From positions 434,001 through 498,000 of the forward strand of contig NZ_JAKNDA010000002.1 of assembly GCF_023155095.1 (NCBI RefSeq): 64,000 nt of DNA, written 5' to 3'. Made by a program: the position numbers and the translations under genes. The number at the start of each line of letters is the position of its first letter. Position 1 is the stretch's first letter. The notes beneath the pieces were generated by a model. That model was not told the origin of the DNA. It made no database searches and worked only from the letters and a program-made list of their open reading frames with translations. The stretch comes from Idiomarina aminovorans. GTDB lineage: Bacteria; Pseudomonadota; Gammaproteobacteria; Enterobacterales; Alteromonadaceae. This document shows positions 37,352 through 46,638 of this stretch, piece after piece.

Positions 37352-40057
37352 ATGAACAATCAATACAAACTCAAACCTGTTGCTCTGGCAGTTGGTTTAA
37401 GCCTGTTGACCGGTATTCCGGCAGCGATGGCTCAACAAGCCGATGAAGCCGAAATTGAGCGTGAGTCGACCATTGAAGAAGTGGTTACTACCGGCAGCCG
37501 TTTGCAGGGCAGCGCAGCGGCAGTGATTGAAGAACGCCGAAATCAGGCTTTTGTTGCTGATATTCTGGGAGCAGAGCAACTGTCACGCTCTGGTGACAGT
37601 GACGCCGCTTCGGCTTTACGCCGTGTGACCGGTTTAACTCTGGTCGATGGTAAGTTTATTTATGTACGAGGTTTGGGTGAACGTTATTCCAGTGCCCGTA
37701 TTAACGGCGCCAGTATTCCCAGTCCCGATTTAAGCCGCAACGTGGTTCCGCTGGATATTATTCCATCCACTATTATTGAAAGTATGGCTGTGCAGAAGGT
37801 GTTCTCTCCTTCCATGCCAGCGGCTTTTGGTGGTGGTAATATTGATATCCGCACACGCTCTTTGCCCGATGAGTTTGTTTTTAACATTGAAGCCGGCGTT
37901 GGCATGAACAGCAACGCTGACGAGGGTTTTACTTATAACCGTAACGATAATGGTATTCCGGCAGAAGTTAAGAATGCGATTGGTCGCTACGAAGGTGATT
38001 TTAGCTTACGCAACATTATTAATACCGATGGCTTAACGGGTGCGGGTAATAGCGCCGGTAATCAGGCCCGGGCAATTAATGCCTCACTGGCAAAACAGTT
38101 ACCGCGTGACATGGTGTTGAAAAAAGAGTCCTTAGATCCGAATATGGATTTAAAAGCAACTTTGGGTAACAGCTTCGATGAATCGTTTTTTGGCGGCACC
38201 ATAGGTGTGTTGGCAGCGGCCTCTTATGACAATGACTGGGACGTTTCTGAGCGCCGCAATGCGGTTATCAGTAACAACGCAACGGAGGGCTGTGCAACCA
38301 CTCTGGATACACTGGAAAAGGTGAAAAACTCTTGTTACAACACACTTTCAGAAACAACGGTTACAAAAGAAACTGAACGCTTAAACGGTTTCTTTACTGC
38401 GGGCTATCAACTGGATACCCACAGCATCAGTTATACAAAAATTTATCTGGAAGATACCGAAGATGAGTCTGAATTTGGTATTAAGCAAAGCCCCAACGGC
38501 AGTAACCTGAAGACCATTGCAGGTAGTAACACGGCCAACCGTGAACATGAGTTTAAATACGAAGAGCGCGTGTTAAATGTCGATCAGCTGCGTGGGCAGC
38601 ACACCTTCTTGGATTACTGGGGCATTGGCTTTGACTGGCAGTATACGGAGTCAAAAGCTGAAACCGAAATTCCTACTGAAGTCTCCTATCGTTTTGATGA
38701 TATTTATAACAACGACGGTAGTTTCGACAGAACCCGGGTAACGGGTGACGATAACCGTGCCATTTTTCAATTTGTGGATATGGAAGATAACGTTAAATCG
38801 TATGGCGGTAATTTCTCGTTGCCTATTATGTTGTCAGGCATGGAGCTTGAGTTCAAAGCCGGTTACGACTTTATGGATAAAGCACGATACTACAACACCA
38901 GCCGATTTAGCCTGGATAACGCTTCCGGAACGCGTTTGACAGCCATTGATAATTTAGACGATATACTGGATGCAACCGGTTATCTGACGGATGGTGTTAT
39001 TGAGCAGAACGATTTCCGTATTACTTACCGTGAACCCAGTGCCCCGAGCGCGGATGATTATCTGGCGGCTCAGAAAATTGACGCTTACTATGGTGAATTC
39101 GATGCGATTTTCGATAACACCTGGCGGGTTAGCGGTGGTCTTCGTTACGAAGACTTTAAGCAAGTGTCTTTAGGGACATCGAGCTTAATTTTTGACCAGC
39201 AGGACCTGAACAACTTCTTTAACCCTGAGCGCGTTGTTAACAGCTCTATTTCTGAGGATGATATCTACACGGCATTATCCCTAACTTATATGTCCGGCGA
39301 GAACTACCAAGTTCGCTTTGGTTATGGTGAAACTGTTGTTCGCCCTGATTTACGCGAAACCGTGCCGGTTGCCTATTTCGACCCAACCACGGACATTCGG
39401 ACGTTCGGTACCGCCGGTTTAGAGAGCAGCGATTTACGCAACTATGACGCGCGATTTGAATACTATGCCGATAACGGCGACAACTACACACTTGCGGCTT
39501 TTTATAAGGACATAGAAAATCCGATTGAGTCGGTATTGAGGGTGGGTGATGAAGATTACACCTTAACCTATACGAACGGTGAATCTGCCGAGGTTTACGG
39601 TGTCGAATTCGAGTGGCTGCACGATTTAGGCTACCTGGCAAACGGCTTTTTTACGTCGGGTAACTTAACCTGGAGTGATTCGGAAGCGGTGATTGATCCG
39701 GCGCTGGCGGGGAACTTAACCAACCCGACCAAACCGATGACCGGGCATTCGGAATACGTGGCAAACTTCCAGTTGAACTATGATTCCGCAAACGGCGAAC
39801 ACTCTACCTCGTTGGTGTACAACGTATTCGGTGAACGTATTCTGGCCGCCGGTATCGGTGGCCGTGAAGATGCTTACGAACAGCCGTTTAACTCATTGGA
39901 TTTGGTGTACAACTACTATCCGACTTTCAGTTCCAAAATTGGCTTAAAGGTAAAGAATATTCTTGGTGAAGATCAGGAAATTACCCAATCCGATATTTTG
40001 GTGCGCAGTAAAGAAGTCGGAACTGTGGTGAGTTTGAGTTACAGCTACGACTTCTAG
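37352..40057 (+). CDS. TonB-dependent outer-membrane receptor
   Basis: A 901-residue outer-membrane active transporter. ATG 37352 is preferred over 37337 because AGGAG lies 6-11 nt upstream and it gives a clean signal peptide (cleavage after GIPAAMA). The plug begins at IEEVVTTGSRL, with conserved VDGKFIYVRGLGERYSS and NIDIRTRSLP; the barrel ends with the aromatic residue of YSYDF. Its plug resembles the carbohydrate/unknown-substrate subfamily common in Alteromonadales. It follows the Pho-box-controlled lipoprotein and probably shares its transcript, partly limited by the intergenic hairpin. Confidence 0.92.
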   Translation: MNNQYKLKPVALAVGLSLLTGIPAAMAQQADEAEIERESTIEEVVTTGSRLQGSAAAVIEERRNQAFVADILGAEQLSRSGDSDAASALRRVTGLTLVDGKFIYVRGLGERYSSARINGASIPSPDLSRNVVPLDIIPSTIIESMAVQKVFSPSMPAAFGGGNIDIRTRSLPDEFVFNIEAGVGMNSNADEGFTYNRNDNGIPAEVKNAIGRYEGDFSLRNIINTDGLTGAGNSAGNQARAINASLAKQLPRDMVLKKESLDPNMDLKATLGNSFDESFFGGTIGVLAAASYDNDWDVSERRNAVISNNATEGCATTLDTLEKVKNSCYNTLSETTVTKETERLNGFFTAGYQLDTHSISYTKIYLEDTEDESEFGIKQSPNGSNLKTIAGSNTANREHEFKYEERVLNVDQLRGQHTFLDYWGIGFDWQYTESKAETEIPTEVSYRFDDIYNNDGSFDRTRVTGDDNRAIFQFVDMEDNVKSYGGNFSLPIMLSGMELEFKAGYDFMDKARYYNTSRFSLDNASGTRLTAIDNLDDILDATGYLTDGVIEQNDFRITYREPSAPSADDYLAAQKIDAYYGEFDAIFDNTWRVSGGLRYEDFKQVSLGTSSLIFDQQDLNNFFNPERVVNSSISEDDIYTALSLTYMSGENYQVRFGYGETVVRPDLRETVPVAYFDPTTDIRTFGTAGLESSDLRNYDARFEYYADNGDNYTLAAFYKDIENPIESVLRVGDEDYTLTYTNGESAEVYGVEFEWLHDLGYLANGFFTSGNLTWSDSEAVIDPALAGNLTNPTKPMTGHSEYVANFQLNYDSANGEHSTSLVYNVFGERILAAGIGGREDAYEQPFNSLDLVYNYYPTFSSKIGLKVKNILGEDQEITQSDILVRSKEVGTVVSLSYSYDF

Positions 40058-40070
40058 AAGATACGTAGCC

Positions 40071-40098
40071 TGGGCAGTGCTATCCATGGCGCTGCCCA
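40071..40098 (+). repeat. Intergenic imperfect hairpin after the receptor gene
   Basis: TGGGCAGTGC (40071-40080) and GCGCTGCCCA (40089-40098) pair over 10 bp with one G-T wobble around an 8-nt loop containing ATCCATG. It resembles the hairpin after murI. Confidence 0.55.
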
Positions 40099-40245
40099 CC
40101 TTCTCGATAGTTCATTGCAACTGTTTTGGCGATAAAGTCAGACGGCATCATTTTTACCGATTTCTCAATCTTCCTTTGTAATTTACGCAAAAAACACGTA
40201 CATTGCGCGCTCAATTTTTACCCTATAGTCCTGGATGTTGAATAC

Positions 40246-41838
40246 GTGATTTCTGCTGCAAATATCACCATGCAATTTGGTGCGAAGCCTCTTTTTGAAA
40301 ATATTTCTGTTAAATTTGGTAACGGTAATCGTTATGGTCTGATTGGAGCCAACGGCTGCGGTAAGTCGACGTTCATGCGCATTTTGAGCGGTGAACAAGA
40401 GCCTTCGGCGGGCAATGTGTCGCTGGAGCCAAACATTCGTATCGGTAAACTGCGTCAGGATCAGTTTGCTTTTGAACAGTACAGTGTAGTCGATGCCGTT
40501 ATTATGGGGCATGAAGAGCTTTGGGCCGTCAAAGAAGAGCGTGATCGTATTTACAGCAGCGGCGAAATGACCGAAGAAGACGGTATGCGCGTGGCTGATC
40601 TGGAGACCGAATTTGCGGAAATGGATGGTTACACGGCGGAGTCACGCGCCGGTGAATTATTGCTGGGCCTGGGCATTCCCGTAGAACAGCACTTTGGGTT
40701 GATGTCGGCGCTGGCACCGGGCGTAAAAATTCGAGTGTTATTGGCGCAGGTTCTGTTTTCTGAGCCGGATCTCATGCTGCTGGACGAACCGACCAACAAC
40801 CTGGACATCAATACCATTCGCTGGCTGGAAGGTGTTTTGGCCGAAAAACAAAGCACCATGATCATTATTTCGCACGACCGCCACTTTTTGAATTCGGTGT
40901 GTACGCATATGGTGGACATTGATTACGGCGAATTGCGTGTGTACCCGGGGAATTACGACGAATACATGTTTGCCGCCACTCAGGCACGTGAGCAGCTGAT
41001 GAGCGATAACGCCAAGAAGAAAAAGGAAATTGCCGAGCTGCAGAGCTTCGTTAGCCGCTTCTCAGCGAATGCGTCTAAAGCTAAACAGGCAACGTCGCGT
41101 CAAAAGCAAATGGAAAAAATTCAGCTGGAAGAGGTTAAAGCCTCTAGCCGGGTTAACCCCTATATTCGTTTCACGCAAGAGAAGAAGCTTTACCGGCTGG
41201 CGCTTGAGACTGAAAATGTGCGTAAAAGTTTTGATGATGAAGCGGTTCTGAAAGGCCTGAGTACCTCGATAGAAGTGGGTGAAAAAGTCGCAATTATCGG
41301 CGCGAACGGTATTGGTAAAACCACCTTATTGAAGTGTCTGATGGGCGAGTACACACCGGATTCCGGTACTATCAAATGGTCTGAAAACGCCAATATAGGT
41401 TACTACGCGCAGGATCACGCACACCTCTTTAAACAGGATATTACCGTTTACGAATGGATGTATCAGTGGAAAAAACCGGGTGATGACGAGCAGGCCATTC
41501 GCGGTGTACTGGGTCGTATGTTGTTCTCTTCGGACGACATTCAAAAGCCGGTATCGATTTTATCCGGTGGTGAGAAAGGCCGTATGATCTTCGGCAAGCT
41601 GATTCTGCAAAAGCCGAATATTCTGGTGATGGATGAACCGACCAACCACCTGGATATGGAATCTATCGAGTCATTGAATATGGCGCTGGAACAGTTTGAA
41701 GGCACCTTGCTGTTTGTCAGTCATGACCGCGAGTTTGTGTCGTCATTAGCTACCCGTATTATCGAGATAACCGACAAAGGCTTACGCGACTTTGCCGGTA
41801 GTTACGACGAGTATCTGAAACAGCTGGCAGCGGCTTAA
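40246..41838 (+). CDS. ybiT: ABC-F family ATPase, YbiT type
   Basis: A 530-residue soluble protein with two ATP-binding domains and no membrane segments. The GTG at 40246 (read [19 protein letters not shown]) is chosen because it gives the same length as E. coli YbiT and the family N-terminus; the open frame from 40126 adds 40 unrelated residues. Walker A motifs are GANGCGKST and GANGIGKTT, with LDEPTNNLD and MDEPTNHLD Walker B motifs. The second domain has [12 protein letters not shown] proteins act on ribosomes during translation. It is monocistronic here. Confidence 0.93.
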   Translation: MISAANITMQFGAKPLFENISVKFGNGNRYGLIGANGCGKSTFMRILSGEQEPSAGNVSLEPNIRIGKLRQDQFAFEQYSVVDAVIMGHEELWAVKEERDRIYSSGEMTEEDGMRVADLETEFAEMDGYTAESRAGELLLGLGIPVEQHFGLMSALAPGVKIRVLLAQVLFSEPDLMLLDEPTNNLDINTIRWLEGVLAEKQSTMIIISHDRHFLNSVCTHMVDIDYGELRVYPGNYDEYMFAATQAREQLMSDNAKKKKEIAELQSFVSRFSANASKAKQATSRQKQMEKIQLEEVKASSRVNPYIRFTQEKKLYRLALETENVRKSFDDEAVLKGLSTSIEVGEKVAIIGANGIGKTTLLKCLMGEYTPDSGTIKWSENANIGYYAQDHAHLFKQDITVYEWMYQWKKPGDDEQAIRGVLGRMLFSSDDIQKPVSILSGGEKGRMIFGKLILQKPNILVMDEPTNHLDMESIESLNMALEQFEGTLLFVSHDREFVSSLATRIIEITDKGLRDFAGSYDEYLKQLAAA

Positions 41839-41917
41839 CGCTGCACCATTTTTGGGGCGCTTTTGACCGGTTCGTCAGGGTCGCCCATACGCTCCGGCAG
41901 CTGTGTAGAGTTCAATC
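41839..41917 (-). pseudogene. Possible remnant of a glutathione transferase-like gene
   Basis: Directly downstream of the GST gene, a minus-strand ATG with an AAGGA-like site opens MIELYTAAGAYGRP and then stops. This resembles the start of YfcG-type glutathione transferases (MIDLYTA...). An overlapping frame continues as LPERMGDPDEPVKSAPKMVQ to a stop at 41836-41838. The pattern fits a gene with a large internal deletion and a frame change, but it could also be chance. Confidence 0.3.
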
Positions 41918-41927
41918 ATGTTTTTCC

Positions 41928-42545
41928 TTAAACCTTTGATGAATCACGCTCTTTCATACGCTCGTACCAGGCCTTTAGATTAGGCCAGCGGTCATCAACG
42001 CGAAGCTGAATCACCTTGGCAAAATCCACTGTGCAGAAGGCGTTAATATCGGCCGTGGTGAAACGTTCGAGTGCAACGAACTGATGTTCGGCTAAGTGCT
42101 TGTTCAGAAAGTCAAAGAAGTTGAGGGTCGCTTCGCGATTGGTTTCTCCCCACTCTTTAATGGGGTTTATACGGTGTTTGAAATAATCAGTGGTGTGCTG
42201 AAAACAATTGCCAATGGGCAGGAATAAATAGAAATCTACCCAGCGTGTCCATTGTTCAATAATGGCCTGCTCTTCAGCGGTATTACCAAGCAACGTTTCA
42301 GAGTCGGGAAAGGCGGCTTCAAAATACCGGCAAATGGCCATGGTTTCGCCAATGCAGGTGCCGTTATCCAGTTCCAGCACCGGTACTTTTTTCATCGGGT
42401 TTTTTTGCTCAAATTCCGGCGTTAGGTTTTCGCCTTTGGACAGGTTCAGCTCAATGCAGTCAACCTTGTCCAATAATCCTTTTTCTGCAAGAAACATTCG
42501 TACCCGGCGTGGGTTCGGGGCTTTAGCCATTTCATAAAGTTTCAT
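41928..42545 (-). CDS. Glutathione S-transferase family protein
   Basis: A 205-residue cytosolic protein with an N-terminal thioredoxin-like domain (MKLYEMAKAPNPRRVRMFLA; the cis-Pro region KKVPVLELDNG; the glutathione gamma-glutamyl site GETMAICRYFE) and a helical C-terminal domain (residues 85-205). Ser/Asn near the N-terminus rather than a Cys suggests detoxification or peroxidase-type activity. The substrate is unknown. A possible fragment of a second GST lies just downstream. Confidence 0.88.
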   Translation of the reverse strand: MKLYEMAKAPNPRRVRMFLAEKGLLDKVDCIELNLSKGENLTPEFEQKNPMKKVPVLELDNGTCIGETMAICRYFEAAFPDSETLLGNTAEEQAIIEQWTRWVDFYLFLPIGNCFQHTTDYFKHRINPIKEWGETNREATLNFFDFLNKHLAEHQFVALERFTTADINAFCTVDFAKVIQLRVDDRWPNLKAWYERMKERDSSKV

Positions 42546-42594
42546 TGAGCTAACTCTCTGTTAAATTGAATGTTAGTTCCAATTTACTCCGACT

Positions 42595-43245
42595 TTACCG
42601 AGATTGAAAGGTGTCCTTAAGGCTATTGGCGAAGGCGACAAATTTTTCTTTAATGGTTTGTTTTATTTTAACCTCGACAGACCCCAGAACTTGCAGACCT
42701 TCAATACGAAGGTGCGGTGCTTGCTTTAGACTACCCATTGAAGGGGCCTTGTTTTCCGTTGAACCCAAAATATTAAATACGTTGGTGCTAATAGTGATTT
42801 CTTCAGGTACGTAAATTTCGAGACTGGAAAGGCCTCCGATAATTTTTATGGTGACGTCCGGTTGCTGAAATATGGCATCAGTAAAATCGAGTTCGACCGA
42901 GCCGAGTAACGCATAGACAGTTATTTCCCGCGGAACTGTCCAGACACCACTACGCTCGTTGGAGGATAAGATAGACACCACATTTTCCGTTGGCTGAACA
43001 CGCCCCTTGCCGTAATGTGGCGAAAACTGCTGCTCTTTTATGTTATCGTATGACGAATCGGGTTTAAGTTCCAGGTCTTCGACCAGTTCAGCAAGTTGTG
43101 CGTGTGCGGTGGCGTCCATAGCCTGATCAAGCCGACGTTCGAACGCTTCGGCGGATAGCTCGCCGTGGCTGTAATTCATGACCAGTTGGTCAATGGTTTC
43201 CTCACGCACTTTTTCTATTGGGCGGTCTTCAAATTTTACACTCAT
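42595..43245 (-). CDS. DUF1707 / LiaF-like C-terminal domain protein
   Basis: A 216-residue soluble protein. Residues about 1-60 form a DUF1707/SHOCT-like helical segment (MNYSHGELSAEAFERRLDQA). Residues about 95-195 match the 'cell wall-active antibiotics response' (LiaF-type) beta-rich domain: ITVYALLGSVELDFTDAIFQ, IIGGLSSLEIYVPEEITIS, IEGLQVLGSVEVKIK. In Firmicutes LiaF modulates envelope-stress signalling; in proteobacteria the role is not known. No transmembrane segment is present. It stands alone. Confidence 0.82.
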   Translation of the reverse strand: MSVKFEDRPIEKVREETIDQLVMNYSHGELSAEAFERRLDQAMDATAHAQLAELVEDLELKPDSSYDNIKEQQFSPHYGKGRVQPTENVVSILSSNERSGVWTVPREITVYALLGSVELDFTDAIFQQPDVTIKIIGGLSSLEIYVPEEITISTNVFNILGSTENKAPSMGSLKQAPHLRIEGLQVLGSVEVKIKQTIKEKFVAFANSLKDTFQSR

Positions 43246-43522
43246 GTTGCTTCCTTGTTGTTCTTATCTTCTTATTATGGACAACAAAGCAATTATTAGG
43301 CCAAAAATAATATTAAATAAAATCAATAGGTTAAAATATCGATGTTTAACTTAGCTGTTTTAATCGACTAAATTTTAGCAAAATCGACGAGTCGATAAGA
43401 ATTTTGTTAAACCAACAATGGCGAAGAGGCACTTTTATGGCGCACGGTGTGGGAATTGCGCAAGCCGAGGAAGCGTAACCTTAATTGCTCCGGCGTTTGA
43501 AAAAAGTTCGGGTGTTATGTCG
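43246..43522. other. AT-rich intergenic region between the LiaF-like gene and the parE remnant
   Basis: No supported gene. It contains ATCGAC-GA-GTCGAT (43383-43396), a short palindrome that may be an operator. Confidence 0.4.
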
Positions 43523-43810
43523 TCATAACCACTGTTCTGCGTCTTGACCGCCAAGAATGGCCATTATTTCTACTTGGTTGCCGTTAATCCGAAAGTAGAT
43601 GCTATCGGCACCGCAAACGCATCTTCTTTAGCCTTTTCGAATGTGATCGACAGAAGGATAGTTTAGTGGGTTATTGGCTATTGTTTCGAAGGATTGAAAT
43701 AGACGATAGAAATAGTTGTCCGCCTGCCGTTCGCCAAACGTCAGGTAACCATAATTATAAATGCGATTAATATCAGCTTTCGCGTTAGTACTTAATTTAT
43801 ACGACGCCAC
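43523..43810 (-). pseudogene. parE: ParE-family toxin gene interrupted by an in-frame stop
   Basis: The frame encodes a ParE/RelE-type toxin (MASYKLSTNAKADINRIYNY, then a variable helix) but a TAA at codon 61 (43628-43630) interrupts it after DHIRKG. Without any frameshift the same frame continues for 34 codons as RRCVCGADSIYFRINGN, QVEIMAILGGQDAEQWL, exactly the ParE C-terminus (usually HIRPGYRRYVFGSHSIYYR...). One base change of a Tyr codon explains it. The truncated product lacks the active C-terminal strands. The parD antitoxin upstream is intact. Confidence 0.85.
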
Positions 43811-43813
43811 GAG

Positions 43814-44044
43814 TTAACGCGCTAAATTAGCTTTGAACTCATGCAACATTTCTTCAGGGGACTGCTCGGTGAATCCGCTGACCTCTGCTGACTCGAGCTT
43901 TTTATTAATTGCTTCAGCACGGCGAGCACGTCGAATGAGGTCATTAACTAATTCGCTCTTGCTGTTGTATTCACCCACTTCCTGTACGTGCTGGCAAAGC
44001 CAACGATCATTTTGTTCGGTTAAGGTAATACTTTGTCTGCTCAT
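43814..44044 (-). CDS. parD: ParD-like antitoxin
   Basis: A 76-residue protein with an N-terminal ribbon-helix-helix (QSITLTEQNDRWLCQHVQEV, then GEYNSKSELVNDLIRRARRA) and an acidic toxin-binding tail, typical of the CC2985-type ParD family. It lies 3 nt before the mutated parE. Its ATG overlaps the stop codon of a small upstream ORF (44041-44205), suggesting translational coupling. Because the toxin is truncated, it now probably serves only as a DNA-binding repressor or as protection against incoming ParE. Confidence 0.88.
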   Translation of the reverse strand: MSRQSITLTEQNDRWLCQHVQEVGEYNSKSELVNDLIRRARRAEAINKKLESAEVSGFTEQSPEEMLHEFKANLAR

Positions 44045-44205
44045 TGCGTTCCACCTGCATGCTGTTGTGATGTAAAATTAGACCAGGCTGGTTCATTCGT
44101 ACAGTGAAACTCTATTATTTGAAAAGGCTCACTTTGACAATCTACAAATTGCCGGGTGAATGCCGGGAAGCCCACTATGCATTCTTCACGAACCTGTTTA
44201 CTCAT
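44041..44205 (-). CDS. Small unrecognised ORF (54 aa) overlapping both neighbours
   Basis: A minus-strand ATG at 44205 overlaps the stop region of the EAL gene (ATGAGTAA), and the frame ends in a TGA that overlaps the parD ATG (ATGA). The product begins MSKQVREECIVGFPAFTRQF and contains three Cys (residues 9, 23 and 35) and aromatic residues. I do not recognise a family. The double start/stop overlap is the kind of arrangement seen in coupled operons, but the frame is short and could be chance. It may also be part of a decayed gene. Confidence 0.4.
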   Translation of the reverse strand: MSKQVREECIVGFPAFTRQFVDCQSEPFQIIEFHCTNEPAWSNFTSQQHAGGTQ

Positions 44206-46411
44206 TAGCACTAAGCATTAGCCAACTTTCAAATTGATACGCGTCCATGGGGCGTGCGAAAAAGTACCCTTGTCCTTCCTCACAACCCGTCTGTCGCAAT
44301 GCGTCTAGCTGCCCCTGGGTCTCAATGCCTTCGGCAATGGTGTGCATTTTAAAGTTACCGGCAAGCTCTTTAATAGTGCGCGCAATAGTGTAGTTGGGTT
44401 GGTCGGCGGCGCTGCCGCTAATAAAATTGCGATCAATTTTTAGTCGGTTGAACGGTAAGTTGCGTAAAACGCTGAGGGATGAATAACCAGTGCCAAAATC
44501 GTCCATCGAAATACTGATGTTATGCTCGCGCAGTTTCTGTAATTTTTTAGTTACGCTGATAATGTCTTCTGCTGCAATAGATTCGGTCAGTTCAATTTCA
44601 ATTTGATGGCCTGCAACCCTTTGCGCCTGCATATGCTGAATGACCGATTCAACAAAATCGTCTTCTTTGAGTTGTACCAGGGATACGTTAACGGCAACAC
44701 GAAAGGTGTCATCAACTTTTCCACTAAGACTTGAACGCCAGCGCAAAGCTGTGCTGAGCACCCACTCGCCAATAGCGACTATCATGCCGGATTGTTCTGC
44801 TAATGGTATGAAACTGTCCGGGGGAATAAATTTGCCGTCGTCAGTTTCCCAGCGTAGTAAGGATTCCGCGCCAACAGTGACGCCATCCTGAAGACGAATA
44901 AATGGCTGAAAATGCAATTTCAAGCGCTGACTTGAAAAGGCCGCTCGCAGACGATTTAACATTTGCATTCTGTCTCTGGCTTTATCGGCCTGCTCTGTGG
45001 CAAATAAAACGGTTTTGCCGCGGTTAAAATATTTTGCCTGTTTGAGAGCGACCCCCGCATTTTTGATGAGTTCCGCCGCTGAGAGTGAGTCATCGTCAAC
45101 TAAAATAAGACCGCTGGTCGCTGAAATTCGAAGCGACTCATTTTTATGAAGCGTAAAAGGCTCGGAGAAAACGGATTCAATGATTTGAGGCGTTAGATCC
45201 TTGTGATTGGCAAATACGCCGAAAATATCTCCACCGACTCTCGCAATACAATGGCTGCGTGGTAGATGTGTACACAATCGTTGTGCCACGGCACAGAGTA
45301 TTTCATCGCCAAACGCATCATCCAACACGCTGTTCATGTAAGAAAAACCGTCTAAATCGATAAGTGCTAGGGCTTTTTTTGAGCGTGGGCTGTGGTTCAG
45401 CTGGCGCCCAATTTCCGTCATAAAACCGTTTCGGTTGGGTAGCTTAACTAGCGAATCCTGAAACGCGAGTTGTTCAATAGAACTGTACAACTGGAGGTTT
45501 TCGAAAGTCACAGCAATATTACTACAAAACACTTCCAGCAGCCGTTGCTCTGATGCTGTGATGGTATGCTCTGGCTCAACCAGTGCCGCTAAAGCTTGGT
45601 TATTGGCGCCGGGGAAATACACACAGATACCGTTATCAAAGATATGCTTTTTTGATTCTAACACTTGAGTTAACTGTTTACGGACACGTTCTTCCGGTAA
45701 CTTCGCCAGAGGTTCACCTTCCCAGTCTGAAAAATGCCCGGCTGCTGAGAGAATAAAAGGGGCTTCCTTTGGCGGGTTAAGCGCCGCACAAATCAGGCAT
45801 TCCTTTTCAATGTCGAGCAACGTACACAGATAGGTGATGACATCAGCGGCGAAATTATTAATATTGGAGAGACGACTCAGTGCTGCGGTAGCGACTAGCG
45901 TTTCTTGCAGACCTTTGCTGTTAGCCTCAAGCTGTTTAATTTGTGAGTAAGAGCGTATTGCGATAGCAATACTGGTAATAAGTCGCGTACGGGTGAGTTC
46001 GGACTTGGTTTTGTAATCATTAATATCATACAGACGAATGGTGTCACTTTCGGGCGCAAACCCCGGCTGTCCTGTGCGTAAAATGAGTCTAATGCTGTGA
46101 TTATGAAGTTGGTCACGAATGGCCTGCACTAAACTTAAACCTGAGTCGTCATTCTCCATAACCACATCAATCAGGGCAACGGAAAAGTCGTTTTCCTGGC
46201 GAAGAAGCCTGAGTCCTTCTACAGCCGAATAGGCATCCACAAAAGTAAGCTCAGCATCTTCGATCGATAAGTCTTTTAAGGCTAACTTTGTTGTAACGTG
46301 AACATCAGGGTCGTCATCGACAATGAGTATTTTCCATGGCGTTAACTTCAGGCCGGGCGCTTCTTCCACTTCGTCAGCAAACTCGATCAGTTCGTCGTTG
46401 TTATCAATCAT
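44198..46411 (-). CDS. Response regulator with DUF3369, GGDEF and EAL domains
   Basis: A 737-residue cytoplasmic signalling protein: receiver (residues 25-150; VDDDPDVH and phospho-acceptor Asp82 in ALIDVVMEND), DUF3369 (about 160-320), a GGDEF domain whose active site is degenerate (VGGDIFGVF, near residue 394), and an EAL domain (about 495-730). The EAL catalytic motif reads ESLLRW (near 512), keeping the catalytic Glu, and the metal-binding ELTESIA, DDFGTGYSSL and KIDRNFI motifs are intact. It is therefore probably a c-di-GMP phosphodiesterase. It is divergent from the Cache histidine kinase at 46639, a likely partner. Confidence 0.92.
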   Translation of the reverse strand: MIDNNDELIEFADEVEEAPGLKLTPWKILIVDDDPDVHVTTKLALKDLSIEDAELTFVDAYSAVEGLRLLRQENDFSVALIDVVMENDDSGLSLVQAIRDQLHNHSIRLILRTGQPGFAPESDTIRLYDINDYKTKSELTRTRLITSIAIAIRSYSQIKQLEANSKGLQETLVATAALSRLSNINNFAADVITYLCTLLDIEKECLICAALNPPKEAPFILSAAGHFSDWEGEPLAKLPEERVRKQLTQVLESKKHIFDNGICVYFPGANNQALAALVEPEHTITASEQRLLEVFCSNIAVTFENLQLYSSIEQLAFQDSLVKLPNRNGFMTEIGRQLNHSPRSKKALALIDLDGFSYMNSVLDDAFGDEILCAVAQRLCTHLPRSHCIARVGGDIFGVFANHKDLTPQIIESVFSEPFTLHKNESLRISATSGLILVDDDSLSAAELIKNAGVALKQAKYFNRGKTVLFATEQADKARDRMQMLNRLRAAFSSQRLKLHFQPFIRLQDGVTVGAESLLRWETDDGKFIPPDSFIPLAEQSGMIVAIGEWVLSTALRWRSSLSGKVDDTFRVAVNVSLVQLKEDDFVESVIQHMQAQRVAGHQIEIELTESIAAEDIISVTKKLQKLREHNISISMDDFGTGYSSLSVLRNLPFNRLKIDRNFISGSAADQPNYTIARTIKELAGNFKMHTIAEGIETQGQLDALRQTGCEEGQGYFFARPMDAYQFESWLMLSANE

Positions 46412-46576
46412 AATTCTACCCTCAAAACCAATTTTTAGAGCTGCTATGGAAATTCTGGCTTACTGAAAGTTAAAAGCAAGCAAGGAAGTGATACGCACGC
46501 TAAAATCATTTCAATTTAAATTATATTTAACAGGTAATTAACTAAATGTTATTAGTTAACGGTTAAAAGTTGAGTT

Positions 46577-46606
46577 TTGACTTTATATTTTAACAAAATT
46601 TCTAAT
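46577..46606 (+). promoter_or_regulatory. Candidate promoter of the Cache histidine kinase
   Basis: TTGACT (46577-46582) and TCTAAT (46601-46606) are spaced 18 nt within a very AT-rich divergent region. A minus-strand promoter for the REC-EAL gene should lie in the same 227-nt gap. Confidence 0.4.
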
Positions 46607-46638
46607 ATTAGTTTACGATGTGACTAAGGTTTTGGATT

